The notes under the pieces: model-generated
The model's input: the letters and a program-made list of their open reading frames with translations, nothing else
Told to the model about the DNA's origin: nothing
Databases searched by the model: none
Position numbers and translations under genes: made by a program
In this document: positions 22,828-33,591 of the stretch, one piece after another
How the letters are laid out: every line of letters begins with the position of its first letter
How positions within the stretch are numbered: position 1 is the first letter of the stretch
Origin: Dryocosmus kuriphilus
Taxonomy: Eukaryota; Arthropoda; Insecta; Hymenoptera; Cynipidae
Assembly: GCA_038277395.1 (NCBI GenBank)
Contig: CM076190.1
Location: 130,912,197-130,976,196, forward strand
Reading direction: 5' to 3'
DNA: 64,000 nt

Positions 22828-23142
22828 AAAAAAATGGCATGGTCTCTTAACCTCGAAAGACTATAACCGCACAACCGGCTTTCGCTCACAGCGCATTGCC
22901 TATGTTGTGTTTCTAGAACAGAGTATCTTCAGGGTGGAATGTTCAGTCCCACACCGTCCCAAGATCATCGTGGCGATCCGAGTGCAGGCCTTACCGGTAA
23001 TAACACGGAAGCGCATCTCTTCTCGAGCCACGATGGAGCACGGCTGGCCTTTCGTGTTCGAAGTGCGGAGAGCGGGACTCGAAAACCCGGGACTTTCCGG
23101 GTGAGATTCGGGCACTTTGCCGACTGAACCATGCACGTGCTC
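22828..23142 (-). repeat. tRNA-derived SINE (minus strand), third insertion in the array
   Basis: On the minus strand a box A, TGGTTCAGTCGG (plus 23,120-23,131), is followed by a box B-like GGTTTTCGAGTCCC (plus 23,074-23,087), which carries two extra T. The 315-bp body is GC-rich and ends in a run of eight T on its own strand, a likely RNA polymerase III terminator. Direct repeats GTATATAGTATTATA at 22,813-22,827 and 23,143-23,157 are the target duplication. Confidence 0.75.
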
Positions 23143-23223
23143 GTATATAGTATTATAGTATCTTATATAATATTTTAGTATAAAACTTCATTCGAATATG
23201 ATTGAAAACTCAAACAGATATTT

Positions 23224-23699
23224 CTAAGCGTGATATAAACGGGCTCCAAGTTCAAATTTGTCTAAAGTTGCCCTATAGATGATATTTGAAGTGGGTCCTG
23301 GTATTAATACATAAATGCAGCCATGAGGTAGGAAATTAGTATCTGGTTGACTGACATTGTACGAACGGAATTTCTGGGCCACAAAGTTGCTTAATCCTAC
23401 CCTTATCCGAGCGGCCTTTGGAAGATGAGGATCTTTTTGAGAGTGGGGAAATTGGTAATTTGTTTTCTTTAGGAATGGGGCTGAAATAAGCTTATCACCT
23501 CCTGCCATGCGTAAAAAAATGACATAGCTCTCATTAGGCTCACGTTCTAGTTGTGGATTAGGTTTCATCCATTTAGGATTTTGCTTGGGATTGTTGATGT
23601 CATCGATGAATTCCTCATATATCGTGCCACTCCATAATTTTAGTAACACTTTTGGTTTTATAATAAAAATTGGATTAGAATCTTCAGGTGTTTCTGCGC
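23224..23699 (-). CDS. Exon 2 (terminal) of a two-exon gene for a secreted protein
   Basis: A 476-base open frame ends in TAG at 23,226-23,224. It is preceded on the minus strand by a good acceptor, TTTTGTTTTAACAG, with the AG at 23,701-23,700. The exon starts in phase: its first two bases, GC, complete a codon begun by exon 1 (32,143-32,200). It encodes 157 residues after the junction codon. The mature part is rich in P, N and K, has a single cysteine (HGCIYV), and two possible N-glycosylation sites (NESY, NVSQ). I do not recognise the family. The balanced amino-acid composition, unlike the repeat-derived frames around it, argues for a real coding exon. No AATAAA occurs before the SINE that starts 80 bp downstream. 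Confidence 0.72.
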
Positions 23700-23823
23700 C
23701 TGTTAAAACAAAATGTACATTAGTAATTTAAAATTTGATTAACTTTGAACAATCACTGTTCAATACTTCGACCACTTGTCGTAATCTAAATGGCAAAAAT
23801 TATGAAAAAATGAATAAGTTTAT

Positions 23824-23905
23824 ATTTTTAAGGCAAAAAGTCCTACTCCTACTCCTTCTCCTCCTCCTCCTAATCCTACTACTCCTCCTCCTCCATCTCC
23901 TCTGC
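23824..23905. repeat. CTC/TCC microsatellite
   Basis: Imperfect CCTCCT and CCTACT repeats at about 23,838-23,905, inside the intron of the secreted-protein gene. Confidence 0.8.
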
Positions 23906-23929
23906 CATACTAGTTTTTCTGTACACTGT

Positions 23930-24662
23930 TAAAAATGTTCAGAATTTTACGTTACCAAAATGAAGTAAATTTAGAAAAATATTTTTTGAATTTACTCTAA
24001 TACAAATGAAACTGAGAAATCACACATTTCACTTAATTTTCAGAAAATTTTCGGAAATTTCAGATAAATTTGTATGAAATTTCAAAAATGTTAGTAAAAT
24101 TTGATGCATTTTTGAAAATTAAGATACATGATTCTGAAAATTCAAAATGTGTCTGAAATTTCAAACGCATGATCATGAAAATTTAAAAAGTGTTAGACAT
24201 TTCAAAAGCGCCAATTCAATTTAAAAGGGAATTGAATATTTCGGCAATTTTAAATTTCGTGAATTTAAGAATTTTGGGGAAATTAATAATTAGTTAATTT
24301 TATAATTCCTTAGTATTATAATTTGAAAATTTTTTAATTCGGTAAATTTTAATTTCGGATAATATTAAATTCGTTATTCGCATATTTCGGGATTTTTATT
24401 TTTGGATAATTAAACATTTTGCCGATATTTTTTTCAGAAATTTTATAATTCGTCAATTGTTATCTGCGGCAATTTATTTTTCGTTAATTTGTGAACCCGG
24501 CATTTATTTGGTCGTTATTATTGTTTAGTCCAATAATTAAATATTTTATTTTTTAATTAAATATTTATTTTCGTCAATTTTAAATATCGAAAATTTTAAA
24601 TTTCAGCAATTTTAAATTTCGGGAATTTAAGAGTTCAAGGGAAGTTAATAATTCGTTAATTA
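23930..24662. repeat. Degenerate AT-rich intronic repeat (TTTCGGAAATTTT type)
   Basis: The segment 24,296-24,520 recurs at about 26,572-26,860 and 26,935-27,160, sharing AATTTTATAATTCGGTAAATTTTAA-like words (quoted in part). No coding. The first copy may be original intron sequence; the others sit between repeat elements. Confidence 0.55.
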
Positions 24663-25490
24663 CATTCTCATCTCAATGAGAAGGTATTAGTTTCATGTGA
24701 AAAATGACTTTCACGGATTTCATCAAATCTCCACGTTTTGAGACCCCCTGAGTCAGAAAAAAAAACGGTTTTTGCGATGGTGTCTGTCTGTAGTTGTTGT
24801 TGTCGTTGTTGTTGTCGTTGTCATTGTCGTCGTTGTCGTTGTCGTCGTTGTCGTAGCCTGTGAACACGATAACTTTTGAAGGACTATTCGGATTGGGTTG
24901 CGCTTTGGCACACTTCTTTAAAACGTAAAAAGTAAGGACGAGTTCGTTAACCAGCCACTTTTGACCAACGGTTATGGTTTTATCCATCAAAAACTTTTTT
25001 CACAAAATCAAAAAATCCATTTTCCGGCTAAACTATGAGAGATACAGAAAAAATGTAAGAAAAAAAAAATATTCACCTCGTAGAAGTCTACAAATTTTGT
25101 CTTAACCATTTTTTGATAAAATGCACGGTTTCTGTTTTAATCGAGAAAACATTTTTATTAATAAAAAATTTCAAATTTCCCGCCAAACTATGCAAGATAC
25201 GGAAAAATAATAATAAACAAAGTTGTTCGCCTCAAAAAGATGTACAAATTTATTCTCTATCATTTTTTTGATCAGACGTGTAGTTTTTGAGTTATTCGTG
25301 AAATATATTATGAAATATAAAGAAAACCACTTTTCAGCGACTAATCGGATTGGATAGTTATTGAAAAATCTGCCCACTACTCAGGCGCATTCTCATCAAG
25401 TTTCTCGCGCTCACCAATCAATGAAATTATATCTAAAACGTAAATTTCTTCACTTTTTACATAGTTTGGCTGAGAAATGCAATTATTACA
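24663..25490 (+). repeat. TACATTCTCATC repeat, copy 1
   Basis: Starts TACATTCTCATCTCAATG and AGAAGGTATTAG, then a GTTGTTGTCGTT run at 24,795-24,853 and three or four internal degenerate repeats of about 150 bp (each beginning near a CCGGCTAAACTATG or CCCGCCAAACTATGC word). The ORF of 105 codons on the minus strand is produced by the repeat, with an N/D run from the hexanucleotide. It ends directly in copy 2. Confidence 0.75.
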
Positions 25491-26352
25491 TTCTCATCTC
25501 AATGAGAAGGTATTAGTTTTATGTGAAAAATGACTTTCACGGATTTCATCAAATCTCCACGTTTTGAGACCCCCTGAGTCAGAAAAAACGGTTTTTGCGA
25601 TGTTGTCTGTTTGTAGTTGTTGTTGTCGTTGTTGTTGTCGTCGTTGTCGTAGCCTGTAAACACGATACTTTTGAAGGACTATTCGGATTGCGTTGCGCTT
25701 TGGCATATTTCTTTAAAACGTAAAAAGTAAGGAGTAGTTCGTTAACCAGCTACTTTTGACCAACGGTTATGGTTTTATCCATCAAAAACGGTTTTCAAAA
25801 AATCAAAAAATCCATTTTTCGGCTAAACTATGAGAGATATAAAAAAAATGCAAGAAAATAAAATTATTCATCTCAAAAAAATCTACAAATTTTGCCTCAA
25901 CCGTTTTTTGATAAAATGAACGGTCTTTGTTTTAATCAGGAAGGCACTATTAAAATTAAAAAAGTCTGGTTTCCTGCCAAAATATTGAAGATACGGAAAA
26001 ATCATAATCAACAAAGTTGTTCGCCTTAAAAAGATCTACAAATTTGCTCTCCATCATTTTTTTGAGCAGACGCGTAGTTTTTGAGTTATTCGTGAAATAT
26101 TTTATGAAATATAAAGAAAACCACTTTTCAGGAAAACTGTGCAAGATATGAGAAAATATTAACAAGCAGAATTGTTCACCTTGGAAAGAGCTACAAAATT
26201 TATTTATAAGAATCATCGTTTTACTTTTAAGAATCGAAATCCTCTATTGTGAAAATTTGGAAAATCACTAAAAAACTTTACGAATCTACAATGTGCTTAA
26301 AAAAAATGTAATTATCGAGCGCGAAGCGCGAGTGTCATGATGAGAATGTATT
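25491..26352 (+). repeat. TACATTCTCATC repeat, copy 2
   Basis: Runs from TACATTCTCATCTC to GATGAGAATGTA, so its ends form a 12-base terminal inverted repeat. The GTCGTT-type run is at 25,615-25,652. The last 400 bp, with the next module, are mirrored at 27,800-28,400. Confidence 0.75.
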
Positions 26353-26572
26353 CCTTAAGGGCGATAGAGCCTTAAGTAAAATAGTTCCTTTTGAAATTTT
26401 TAGTGTAAAGGTTTATAGGATCCATAAACACCGAGCGCGTAGCGCGAGGTGAAAAATTTATCGAGCGCGAAGCGCGAGTGCTAACAGACGCGCGCCCCAG
26501 GCGCGCTCATACTTCGCGCGAAGCGCGCGATGAGAATGTGCCCGCGAAGCGGGCAGATTTTTTTTATAATTA
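26353..26572 (+). repeat. CG-hairpin tail module
   Basis: Five short CG-rich modules stand in an otherwise AT-rich sequence: GAGCGCGTAGCGCGAG, TCGAGCGCGAAGCGCGAG, GCGCGCCCCAGGCGCGC, CTTCGCGCGAAGCGCGCG and TGCCCGCGAAGCGGGCA. Several can fold into stems with 3- to 5-base loops. The same string occurs, in whole or part, at 27,805-27,945 and 30,938-31,130 (reverse), and 29,535-29,635, 34,558-34,765 and 36,575-36,625 (forward). Confidence 0.75.
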
Positions 26573-27161
26573 GTTCATATTATAACTCGAAAATTTTATA
26601 ATTCGGTAAGTTTTAATTTCGGATATTTTTGAATTCGTTATTTGCACATTTTGAGATTTTTATTTTTTGGACAATTAAACCTTTTGCTGTTATTTTAAAT
26701 TTCGTAAACTTTTTAATGCGTCAAGTTTTATTTTCGACAATTGTCTATTCGTTAATTTGTATATTTGATATTTATTTTTCCGTTATTTTTGATTAGTATT
26801 TTATTTATTTATTTTATTTATTAGTATTTTTGATTAATATTTTATTTTTTAATTCAATATTTATTTTCTTCAATTTTAAATATCGACAATCTTTAATTTC
26901 AATAATCTTAAATTTTGGAAATTTAAGAATTTGGGGAATATTAATAATTCGTTAATTCTTTAATATTATAATTCAGAAATTTTATAATTCGGTAAATTTT
27001 AATTCCGGATATTTTTAAATTCATTACTTTCATATTTTGAGATTTTTATTTTTTTATAATTCAAAATTTCGTCGTTATTTTAAATTTCGGAAATTTTATA
27101 ATGCGTCAGTTTTAATTTTCGGAAATTTTCTGTTTCGTTAATTTGTATGTTCGGTATTTAT
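26573..27161. repeat. Degenerate AT-rich repeat, two further copies
   Basis: Copies at about 26,572-26,860 and 26,935-27,160 of the sequence at 24,296-24,520. No coding potential. Confidence 0.5.
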
Positions 27162-27800
27162 TGCATTCTCATCAGAGAAGGTATTAGATTTATGCAAAAT
27201 TTGATTTTCGCGGATTTCATGAAATCTCCACGTTTTGAGATCTCCTGAATCCGCAAAAAAGGTTTTTACGACGGTGTCTGTCTGTCTGTTGTCGTTGTCG
27301 TCGTCGTCGTTGTTGTCGTCGTTGTCGTCGTCGTCGGAGCCTATTCCCACGATAATTTTCTAAGGACTGATCGGATTCGAGTGCGCTTTGGTACAGTTCT
27401 TTAAGGGGTAAAAAGAAAGGACGAGTTCGTTAACTAGCGGTTTTTGACAAACGGTTATGGTTTTATCCATCAAAAACGGTTTTCACAAAATCAAAAAATC
27501 CATTTTCCGGCTAAACTATGAGAGATACTAAAGAAATGTAGGAAAGTAAAATTGTTCACCTTAAAAAAATTCACAAATTTTATCTTAACCGTTTTTTGAT
27601 AAAATGAACGGTTTTTGATTTAATCAAGAAAACGCTATTAAAATCAAATAACTCTGGTTTTCCGCCAAAATATTCAAGATAAAAAAAAATGGTTAAGAAT
27701 AAAGTTGTTCAATTTAAAAAGATCTACAACTTTTGTTTCAATCCTTTTTTGATAAAATGCACGGTTTTTGTTTTAATCGATAAAACGTTATTAAAAATAA
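27162..27800 (+). repeat. TACATTCTCATC repeat, copy 3 (truncated)
   Basis: Starts GCATTCTCATCAGAGAAGG, has a GTCGTCGTTGTC run at 27,290-27,340 and three internal 150-bp repeats, and is then joined at about 27,800 to an inverted tail module. Confidence 0.7.
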
Positions 27801-29178
27801 AAATCTGCCCGCTTCGCGGGCACATTCTCCTCGCGCGCTTCGCGCGAAGTATGAGCGCGCCTGGGGCGCGCGTCTGTTAGCACTCGCGCTTCGCGCTCGA
27901 TAAATTTTTCACCTCGCGCTACGCGCTCGGTGTTTATGGATCCTATAAACCTTTACACTAAAAATTTCAAAAGGAACTATTTTACTTAAGGCTCTATCGC
28001 CCTTAAGGAATACATTCTCATCATGACACTCGCGCTTCGCGCTCGATAATTACATTTTTTTTAAGCACATTGTAGATTCGTAAAGTTTTTTAGTGATTTT
28101 CCAAATTTTCACAATAGAGGATTTCGATTCTTAAAAGTAAAACGATGATTCTTATAAATACATTTTGTAGCTCTTTCCAAGGTGAACAATTCTGCTTGTT
28201 AATATTTTCTCGTATCTTGCACAGTTTTGCTGAAAAGTGGTTTTCTTTATATTTCATAACATATTTCACGAATAACTCAAAAACTACGCATCTGCTCAAA
28301 AAAATGATGGAGAGCAAATTTGTAGATCTTTTTGAGGCGAACAACTTTGTTTATTATTATTTTTGCGTATCTTGCATAGTTTGGCGGGAAAATCGACATG
28401 TTTTATTTTTAATAACGTTTAGGTATTAACGTAGATATTTTTGAATTGAACAACTTTGCTCTTTACCAATTTTTTGTATCTTGAATATTTTGGCGGGAAA
28501 CCAGAGTTTTTTAATTTTAATAGCGTTTTCTTGATTAGAGCAAAAACCGTGCAATTTATCAAAAAAATGGTTGAAATAAAATTTGTAGATGTTTTTGAGT
28601 TGAACAACTTTGTTCATTATCATTTTTTTCGTATCATAAATCTTTTGGCAGAAAACCACAGCTTTTTATGTTTGATAACGTTTTCTCGATTAAAACAAAA
28701 ACCGTGAATTTTATCAAAAAACAGTTAAGACAAAATTTGTAGATTCTTTTAAGGCCAACAGTTTTACTCCCTTATATCTTTTTTGTATCTCGCATAGTTA
28801 GTCGGAAAATGGAATTCTTGATTTTGTAAAAACCGTTTTTGATGGATAAACCCATAACCGTTGGTCAAAAACCGCTGGTTAACGAACTCTTCCTTTCTTT
28901 TTGGACCTTAAAGAAGTGTGCCGAAGCGCAATCCAATCCGATTAGTCCTTCGAAAGTTATCGTGGGAACAGACGCCAACGACAACGACGACGACAACGAC
29001 GACAACGACGACAACGACGACGACAACGACGACAATGACAACAGACAGACAGACACCGTCGTAAAAAAACCGTTTTTTCTCATTCAGGAGGTCCTAAAAC
29101 CTGGTGATTTGATGAAAACGGGGGGGGGGGGGGGGCAAATTTTACATGAATCTAATACCTTCTCTGGTGAGAATGTAA
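27801..29178 (-). repeat. TACATTCTCATC repeat, copy 4 with tail module (minus)
   Basis: 27,801-28,400 is the near-perfect reverse complement of 25,960-26,570. The body continues to the terminal GGTGAGAATGTA at 29,167-29,178. The hexanucleotide run is at 28,975-29,048, and a run of 18 G at 29,120-29,137. Confidence 0.75.
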
Positions 29179-29640
29179 AAAAATGTCAAATTTCCTGCCA
29201 AACTATGGAAGATAAGGAAAAATAATAAGAAGCAAAGTTGTTCATCTTAAAAAGGTCTACAAATTTGCTCTCTATCATTTTTTTGAGCAGACGCGTAGTT
29301 TTTGAGCTATTCGTGAAATATGTTATGAAATATAAAGAAAACCATTATTCAGGAAAACTTTGCAAGATATGAGAAAATATTAACAAGCAGAATTGTTCAC
29401 CTTGGAAAGAGCTACAAAATTTATTTATGAGACTCATCGTTTTACTTTTAAGAATCGAAATCCTCTATTGTGAAAATTTGGAAAATCACTGGATAACTTT
29501 ACCAATCTACAATGTATTTAAAAAAAATGTAATTATCGAGCGCGAAGCGCGAGTGCCAACAGACGCGCGCCTTAGGCGCGCTCATACTTCGCGCGAAGCG
29601 CGCGATGTGAATATGCCCGCGAAGCGGGCAGATTTTTTTT
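29179..29640 (+). repeat. TACATTCTCATC repeat, copy 5 (3' part only) with tail module
   Basis: Matches the last 460 bp of copy 2 and its tail, in the same orientation, with one GAGCGCGTAGCGCGAG module missing. Confidence 0.7.
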
Positions 29641-30185
29641 TTACTTCTGATCAGTCCAGAATTTAAACAAATTCATAAAATTAAAATTTTTCATCAAAAA
29701 TGTTTGCGAAAAGAGTTAAAAAAGCGAGTTTTTCATTGAAAAAGAACACTTAAAATGTTTATTTTTGTAAAATTGAGAAAAATAGAAAAGAGTGAATATA
29801 TGAACATTTTAGTAAATAAAAAACGAAAGAAAAATTGAAAAAAATTTAAGGTAGCGAGAATCTCAGAGCGCTGCTTTGAATTGTCAAAATACGAATTGAA
29901 TATTCTATAACAAGTGTCATTGACATATCAGAAAAAATGATATTGAACGTTTAATACTTGTTGAACTTCAGATTACGAAGGTTCATTGAATTTATGACAC
30001 TTTTGTGTATGATAAAAACTTCCAATGCATTTTTCAGAAATTTCACCAAGAAATTTCTCACAATGTAGCGTGCATGAAATTGCGATATGTGGTGCATTCA
30101 ATTTGATAATATTTGAGAAATTGTTGATTTTATAATTTTAGTAATTGATAATTTTATAATTGTAGAAATTGGTTTTTCTCGAAAT
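29641..30185. other. AT-rich intron sequence, nothing recognised
   Basis: No repeat match inside the window and no coding frame. Confidence 0.45.
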
Positions 30186-30860
30186 TTGCATTTCATCTCT
30201 CAGACTTCAATCTTAAATATTATTATTCGGGTGGTCCTTAGTTACAAAAAATATCAAAGAGGCAGCGAGTTGGAAATGATCCCAGTCGATGGAAGCAAGT
30301 GGTCCTCAAATATCACTAGATCTTCTTTAGAGTGCCACATGCTTTGCAATTATCAATTTCTGAAAATAAAATTATCAATTTCCAAAATTATCAATTTCCA
30401 ATATTACCAGTTTAACTGGAATTGAGTGCTTGAATAATAAATTAGTAACATTTTAGCATTTCACTAATGGAATAATAAAAAAGTCACAAGTTGACTTTAC
30501 TAAAATTAATTTATGCATCACCAATGAAAAACTCTCCATTTTTCGAAATTCATTCGTCGATATTATTATTCTGGGGGTCCTAAACTACAAAATATTAAAG
30601 GGTAGTTAGTTGAGCATGGATCACTAGATCTTTTGTAGAGTGCACGTAAAGTGACATATGGTGCATCACCAACGAAAAAACTATCCATCTCTTGAACTTC
30701 ATTCTCGGATATTCTAGCCGGGGTGTCCTAAGCTACAAAATATCAAAGAGGTAGTGAGTTCTACTTGATCCCAGTGCATGGGAGCAAATGCCTCTTCAAA
30801 TATCATTGGATCTTCTCTAGCGTGCATAAAAAACGACATGTGGTGGCGCCATTCGAAGTT
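30186..30860 (+). repeat. Three imperfect tandem copies of a 150- to 350-bp unit
   Basis: Copies begin at about 30,186, 30,526 and 30,684 and share TTCAT(T/C)CT, GGGGTCCTAA, CTACAAAATAT(C/T)AAAG, and ATCACTAGATCTT words, with a variable insert in the first. The insert at 30,420-30,500 resembles the dispersed repeat at 60,030-60,110. Confidence 0.55.
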
Positions 30861-30934
30861 TTATCCTTATCACACTAACCACATAGTGACACTCGCCCGT
30901 AATGATCTTATACGTAAAATTTATTATAAATATT

Positions 30935-32122
30935 AAAAATCTGCTCGCTTCGCGGACACATTCTTGTCGCGCGCCTCGCACAAAGTATGAGCGCGCCTAT
31001 GGCGCGCGGCGTTTATGGATCGTATATACCTTTAAATTAAAAATTACACAAGAAATTATCTTACTTAAGGCTCTATCGCCCTTAAAGAATACATTCTCAT
31101 CATGACACTCGCGCTGCGCGCTCGATAATTACATTTTTTAAAAACACATTGTAGATTGGTAAAGCTCCTTGTGATTTTCCAAATTTTCACAATACAGGAT
31201 TTCGATTCTCAAAAGTAAAACGATGAGTCTTATAAATAAATTTTGTAGCTCTTTCTAAGGTGAACAATTCTGCTTGTTAATATTTCCTCATATCTTGCAT
31301 AGTTTTGCTCCAAAGTGGTTTTCTTTATATTTCATAATATATTCCACGAATAACTCAAAAATTACGCGTCTGATCAAAAAAATGGTAGAGAGCAAATTTG
31401 TAGATCTTTTTGAGGCGAAAAACTTTCTTTCTCATTATTTTTCCGCATCTTGCATATTTTGGCGGGAAATTTGAAAATCTTGATTTTTAATAACGTTTTA
31501 TCGATTAAAACAATAACCGTGCATTTTATCAAAAAATGGTTGAAACAAAATACGTAGATCTTTTTAAATTGAACAACCTTGTGTTTACCATTTTTTTTTA
31601 TCTTTAATGTTTTGGCATCAAACCAGAGTTTTAGAATTTTAATAGCGTTTTCTTGATTAAAATAAAAACCGTTCATTTTATCAAAAAACGGTTAACACGA
31701 AATTTGTAGATTTTTTTGAGACGAATAATTTTACTTTCTTACATTTTTTTTTGTCTCTCATAGTTTAGCCGGAAAATGGATTTTTTGATTCTGTGAAAAC
31801 CGTTTTTGATGGATAAAACCATAACCGTCGGTCAAAAACCGCTGGTTATCGAACTCGTCCTTTCTTTTTACCCCTTAAAGAAGTGTACCAAAGCGCACTC
31901 CAATCCGATTAGTCCTTCGAATGTTATCGTGGGAACAGTCTCCGACGACGACGACAACGACGGCGACGATAACAAAGACAACGAGGACGACAACAGACAG
32001 ACACCATCGTAAAAAAACCGTTTTTTCGGATTCAGGAGGTCTCAAAACGTAGAGATTTCATGAAATCCGCGAAATTCAAATTTTACATAAATCTAATACC
32101 TTCTCTGATGAGAATGTAATTA
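30935..32122 (-). repeat. TACATTCTCATC repeat, copy 6 with tail module (minus)
   Basis: The reverse tail module lies at 30,935-31,130. The body runs to the terminal GATGAGAATGTAA at 32,110-32,122, with the GAC-rich run at 31,943-31,996. Its end is only 20 bp from the splice donor of exon 1 of the secreted-protein gene. Confidence 0.75.
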
Positions 32123-32142
32123 TAGTATTTTATCACACTTAC

Positions 32143-32200
32143 TTGCAAAGTGCAGAAAACCTATGAATGTGACTGGTAGAAGGTGAGTAATAATCTTCAT
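32143..32200 (-). CDS. Exon 1 of the secreted-protein gene (signal peptide)
   Basis: On the minus strand an ATG at 32,200-32,198 in a good insect context (A run before it) opens 19 codons and one extra base, then a strong donor, A|GTAAGT, at 32,142. The peptide begins M-K, continues with a hydrophobic stretch (LLPVTFIGFLHFA), and the spliced codon plus the first exon 2 codon add S-A, so the sequence around the junction reads FASA then E: a textbook signal-peptidase site. Coding total is 58 + 476 = 534 bases, in frame, 177 residues. The intron is 8,443 bp. The protein should be secreted. Function unknown. Confidence 0.7.
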
Positions 32201-32248
32201 TTTTTTCTGACAGAACTAGAAAATAAATTTTTAAAAATTACGTTTGAA

Positions 32249-32278
32249 AATTGACTCAACAAATGACTCCTATATATA
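32249..32278 (-). promoter_or_regulatory. Possible TATA box and initiator of the secreted-protein gene
   Basis: On the minus strand TATATATA (plus 32,271-32,278) is followed about 26 bases later by GAGTCAATT, which resembles the arthropod initiator TCA(G/T)T. This would give a 5' UTR of about 50 bases before the ATG at 32,200. In an AT-rich genome TATA words are common, so this is tentative. Confidence 0.4.
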
Positions 32279-32438
32279 CTAACATTTATGGCTTTTATCA
32301 GATAACACCGGTTCGGCTTCTTGATTTATTATAATAAAGAAAGTGAAACGAGAAAGATTATTATAGATCTCATTTCTTAAACTTTTTAGTAATATTTGCC
32401 AGATTGGTTTTACATAGAAGCTTCAGAATTATTTCAGG

Positions 32439-32566
32439 GTTTTTTTTTTTTTCGTGGTTGGAGGAGGGGAAATCTTGCATAAGACACCCCCGTTGGTATA
32501 ATGTCGGATTCTTACCGACTAAAACCCCTCCCCCTGGCGCTCAGACTATGTCCATTGTGCCTTATT
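32439..32566 (-). mobile_element. 5'-truncated copy of the LINE tail seen at 14,882
   Basis: About 115 bp following the T run at 32,439-32,451 match 14,905-15,020 closely, ending near CCATTGTGCC. On the minus strand this is a 3' end with poly(A). Target duplication not clear. Confidence 0.75.
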
Positions 32567-33591
32567 ATTATAGGTCGCAATGTACATATATTACAGATTA
32601 AATGATGAAAAAAAATGAAAGACATTTACTTTAATTTTCTATCTCGTGTATAAAAATGCAAACATAGATTAAAATATTATAGTACGTAACAAGGTAATTA
32701 ACTGTTTCGTCAGCGAACGTGTATCTTCTATATAATCATGATATTTTCTATTTTTCTTAATTTTCAGCCAATTCATCTTTTTCAATTGAAGATTTAACTA
32801 TTTTGTTAATAATTAAACTATTCCGCCTAAAATTAATATGTTTATTGAAAATATAAACCATGGCTACGGGTACCGAAGTTTCGGTATAAAAAGCAGCATG
32901 TTTTCGGTACGACCACAACAGAAAAAAGGTTATTTGTACCAAAATTTCAGTACAAGTAGCTAGATTTTTTCGGTACTTGTAGACCCTTTCCTTTAATTAT
33001 ACAAGTTGTTTTCTTACCCTTGTTTTTTTAAATTCAAAGTGAAAATAGCTTTAAAATATGTAAAAAATTTTTGATTTTTGATTTTAATGTTTCGAAGTAT
33101 TTGTAATCATTGATTTTATAATATGTATCATTTCATGATCGTAAAGAAATCAGTAATTTAGAAATTTGGTAAAAATTGATTTTAAATAAGTTGATGTATA
33201 TATAAGGAATTGATCGTTAGAACATAAAACCATGGTTTATGCTCCAACGAACAACCCAGTACTGACACCAACATTTTTTTTGTGACAAAATCTATCCCAA
33301 TCTATCATTTTGAAGCCCTTTTTAATTTTTTGATAATTTGTTTATTAATTTCTTTATTCATTTCTTTGTTTATTTCTTTAGTATTAAAAATTTAATAATT
33401 TCTTCCTCTTTTTTCTTCTGCTGCAGAAATTACAGAAAATGAAAGTGAGCATGTATGCATTTTGGAGCATTTTTAGAGAAATTTATGGGATAAATTTAAT
33501 ATGAAAGATTCCAAGGATTTTCAACAGTTACAAGAAAATCATTTGTCTGAGCGATATAATTTTTGTTTTTATTTTTATTTTATGTTATTTA
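32567..33591. other. AT-rich spacer
   Basis: Contains three copies of a TTTCGGTA(C/T)-type word at 32,870-32,980 and, at 33,285-33,420, an AT-rich segment also found at 36,900-36,960 (AAAATCTATCCCAATCTATC). No gene seen. Confidence 0.5.

Noticed and set aside
23735..23932. 65-codon ORF with leucine run
   Set aside because: Created by the CTC/CTA microsatellite within an intron.
24795..24853. CRISPR-like direct repeats
   Set aside because: Simple hexanucleotide microsatellite without spacers; eukaryotic context.
26430..26560. CG hairpins as bacterial-type terminators or a sign of bacterial contamination
   Set aside because: They are part of a repeat spread through an insect-like intron and beyond; no bacterial gene is nearby.
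27801..28060. Helitron end for the CG-hairpin module
   Set aside because: A clear 5' TC, 3' CTRR and AT target site could not be shown; left open in findings.
28839..29225. 128-codon acidic ORF with N/D run
   Set aside because: Comes from a hexanucleotide microsatellite inside a multi-copy repeat; kept only as a finding, not as a gene.
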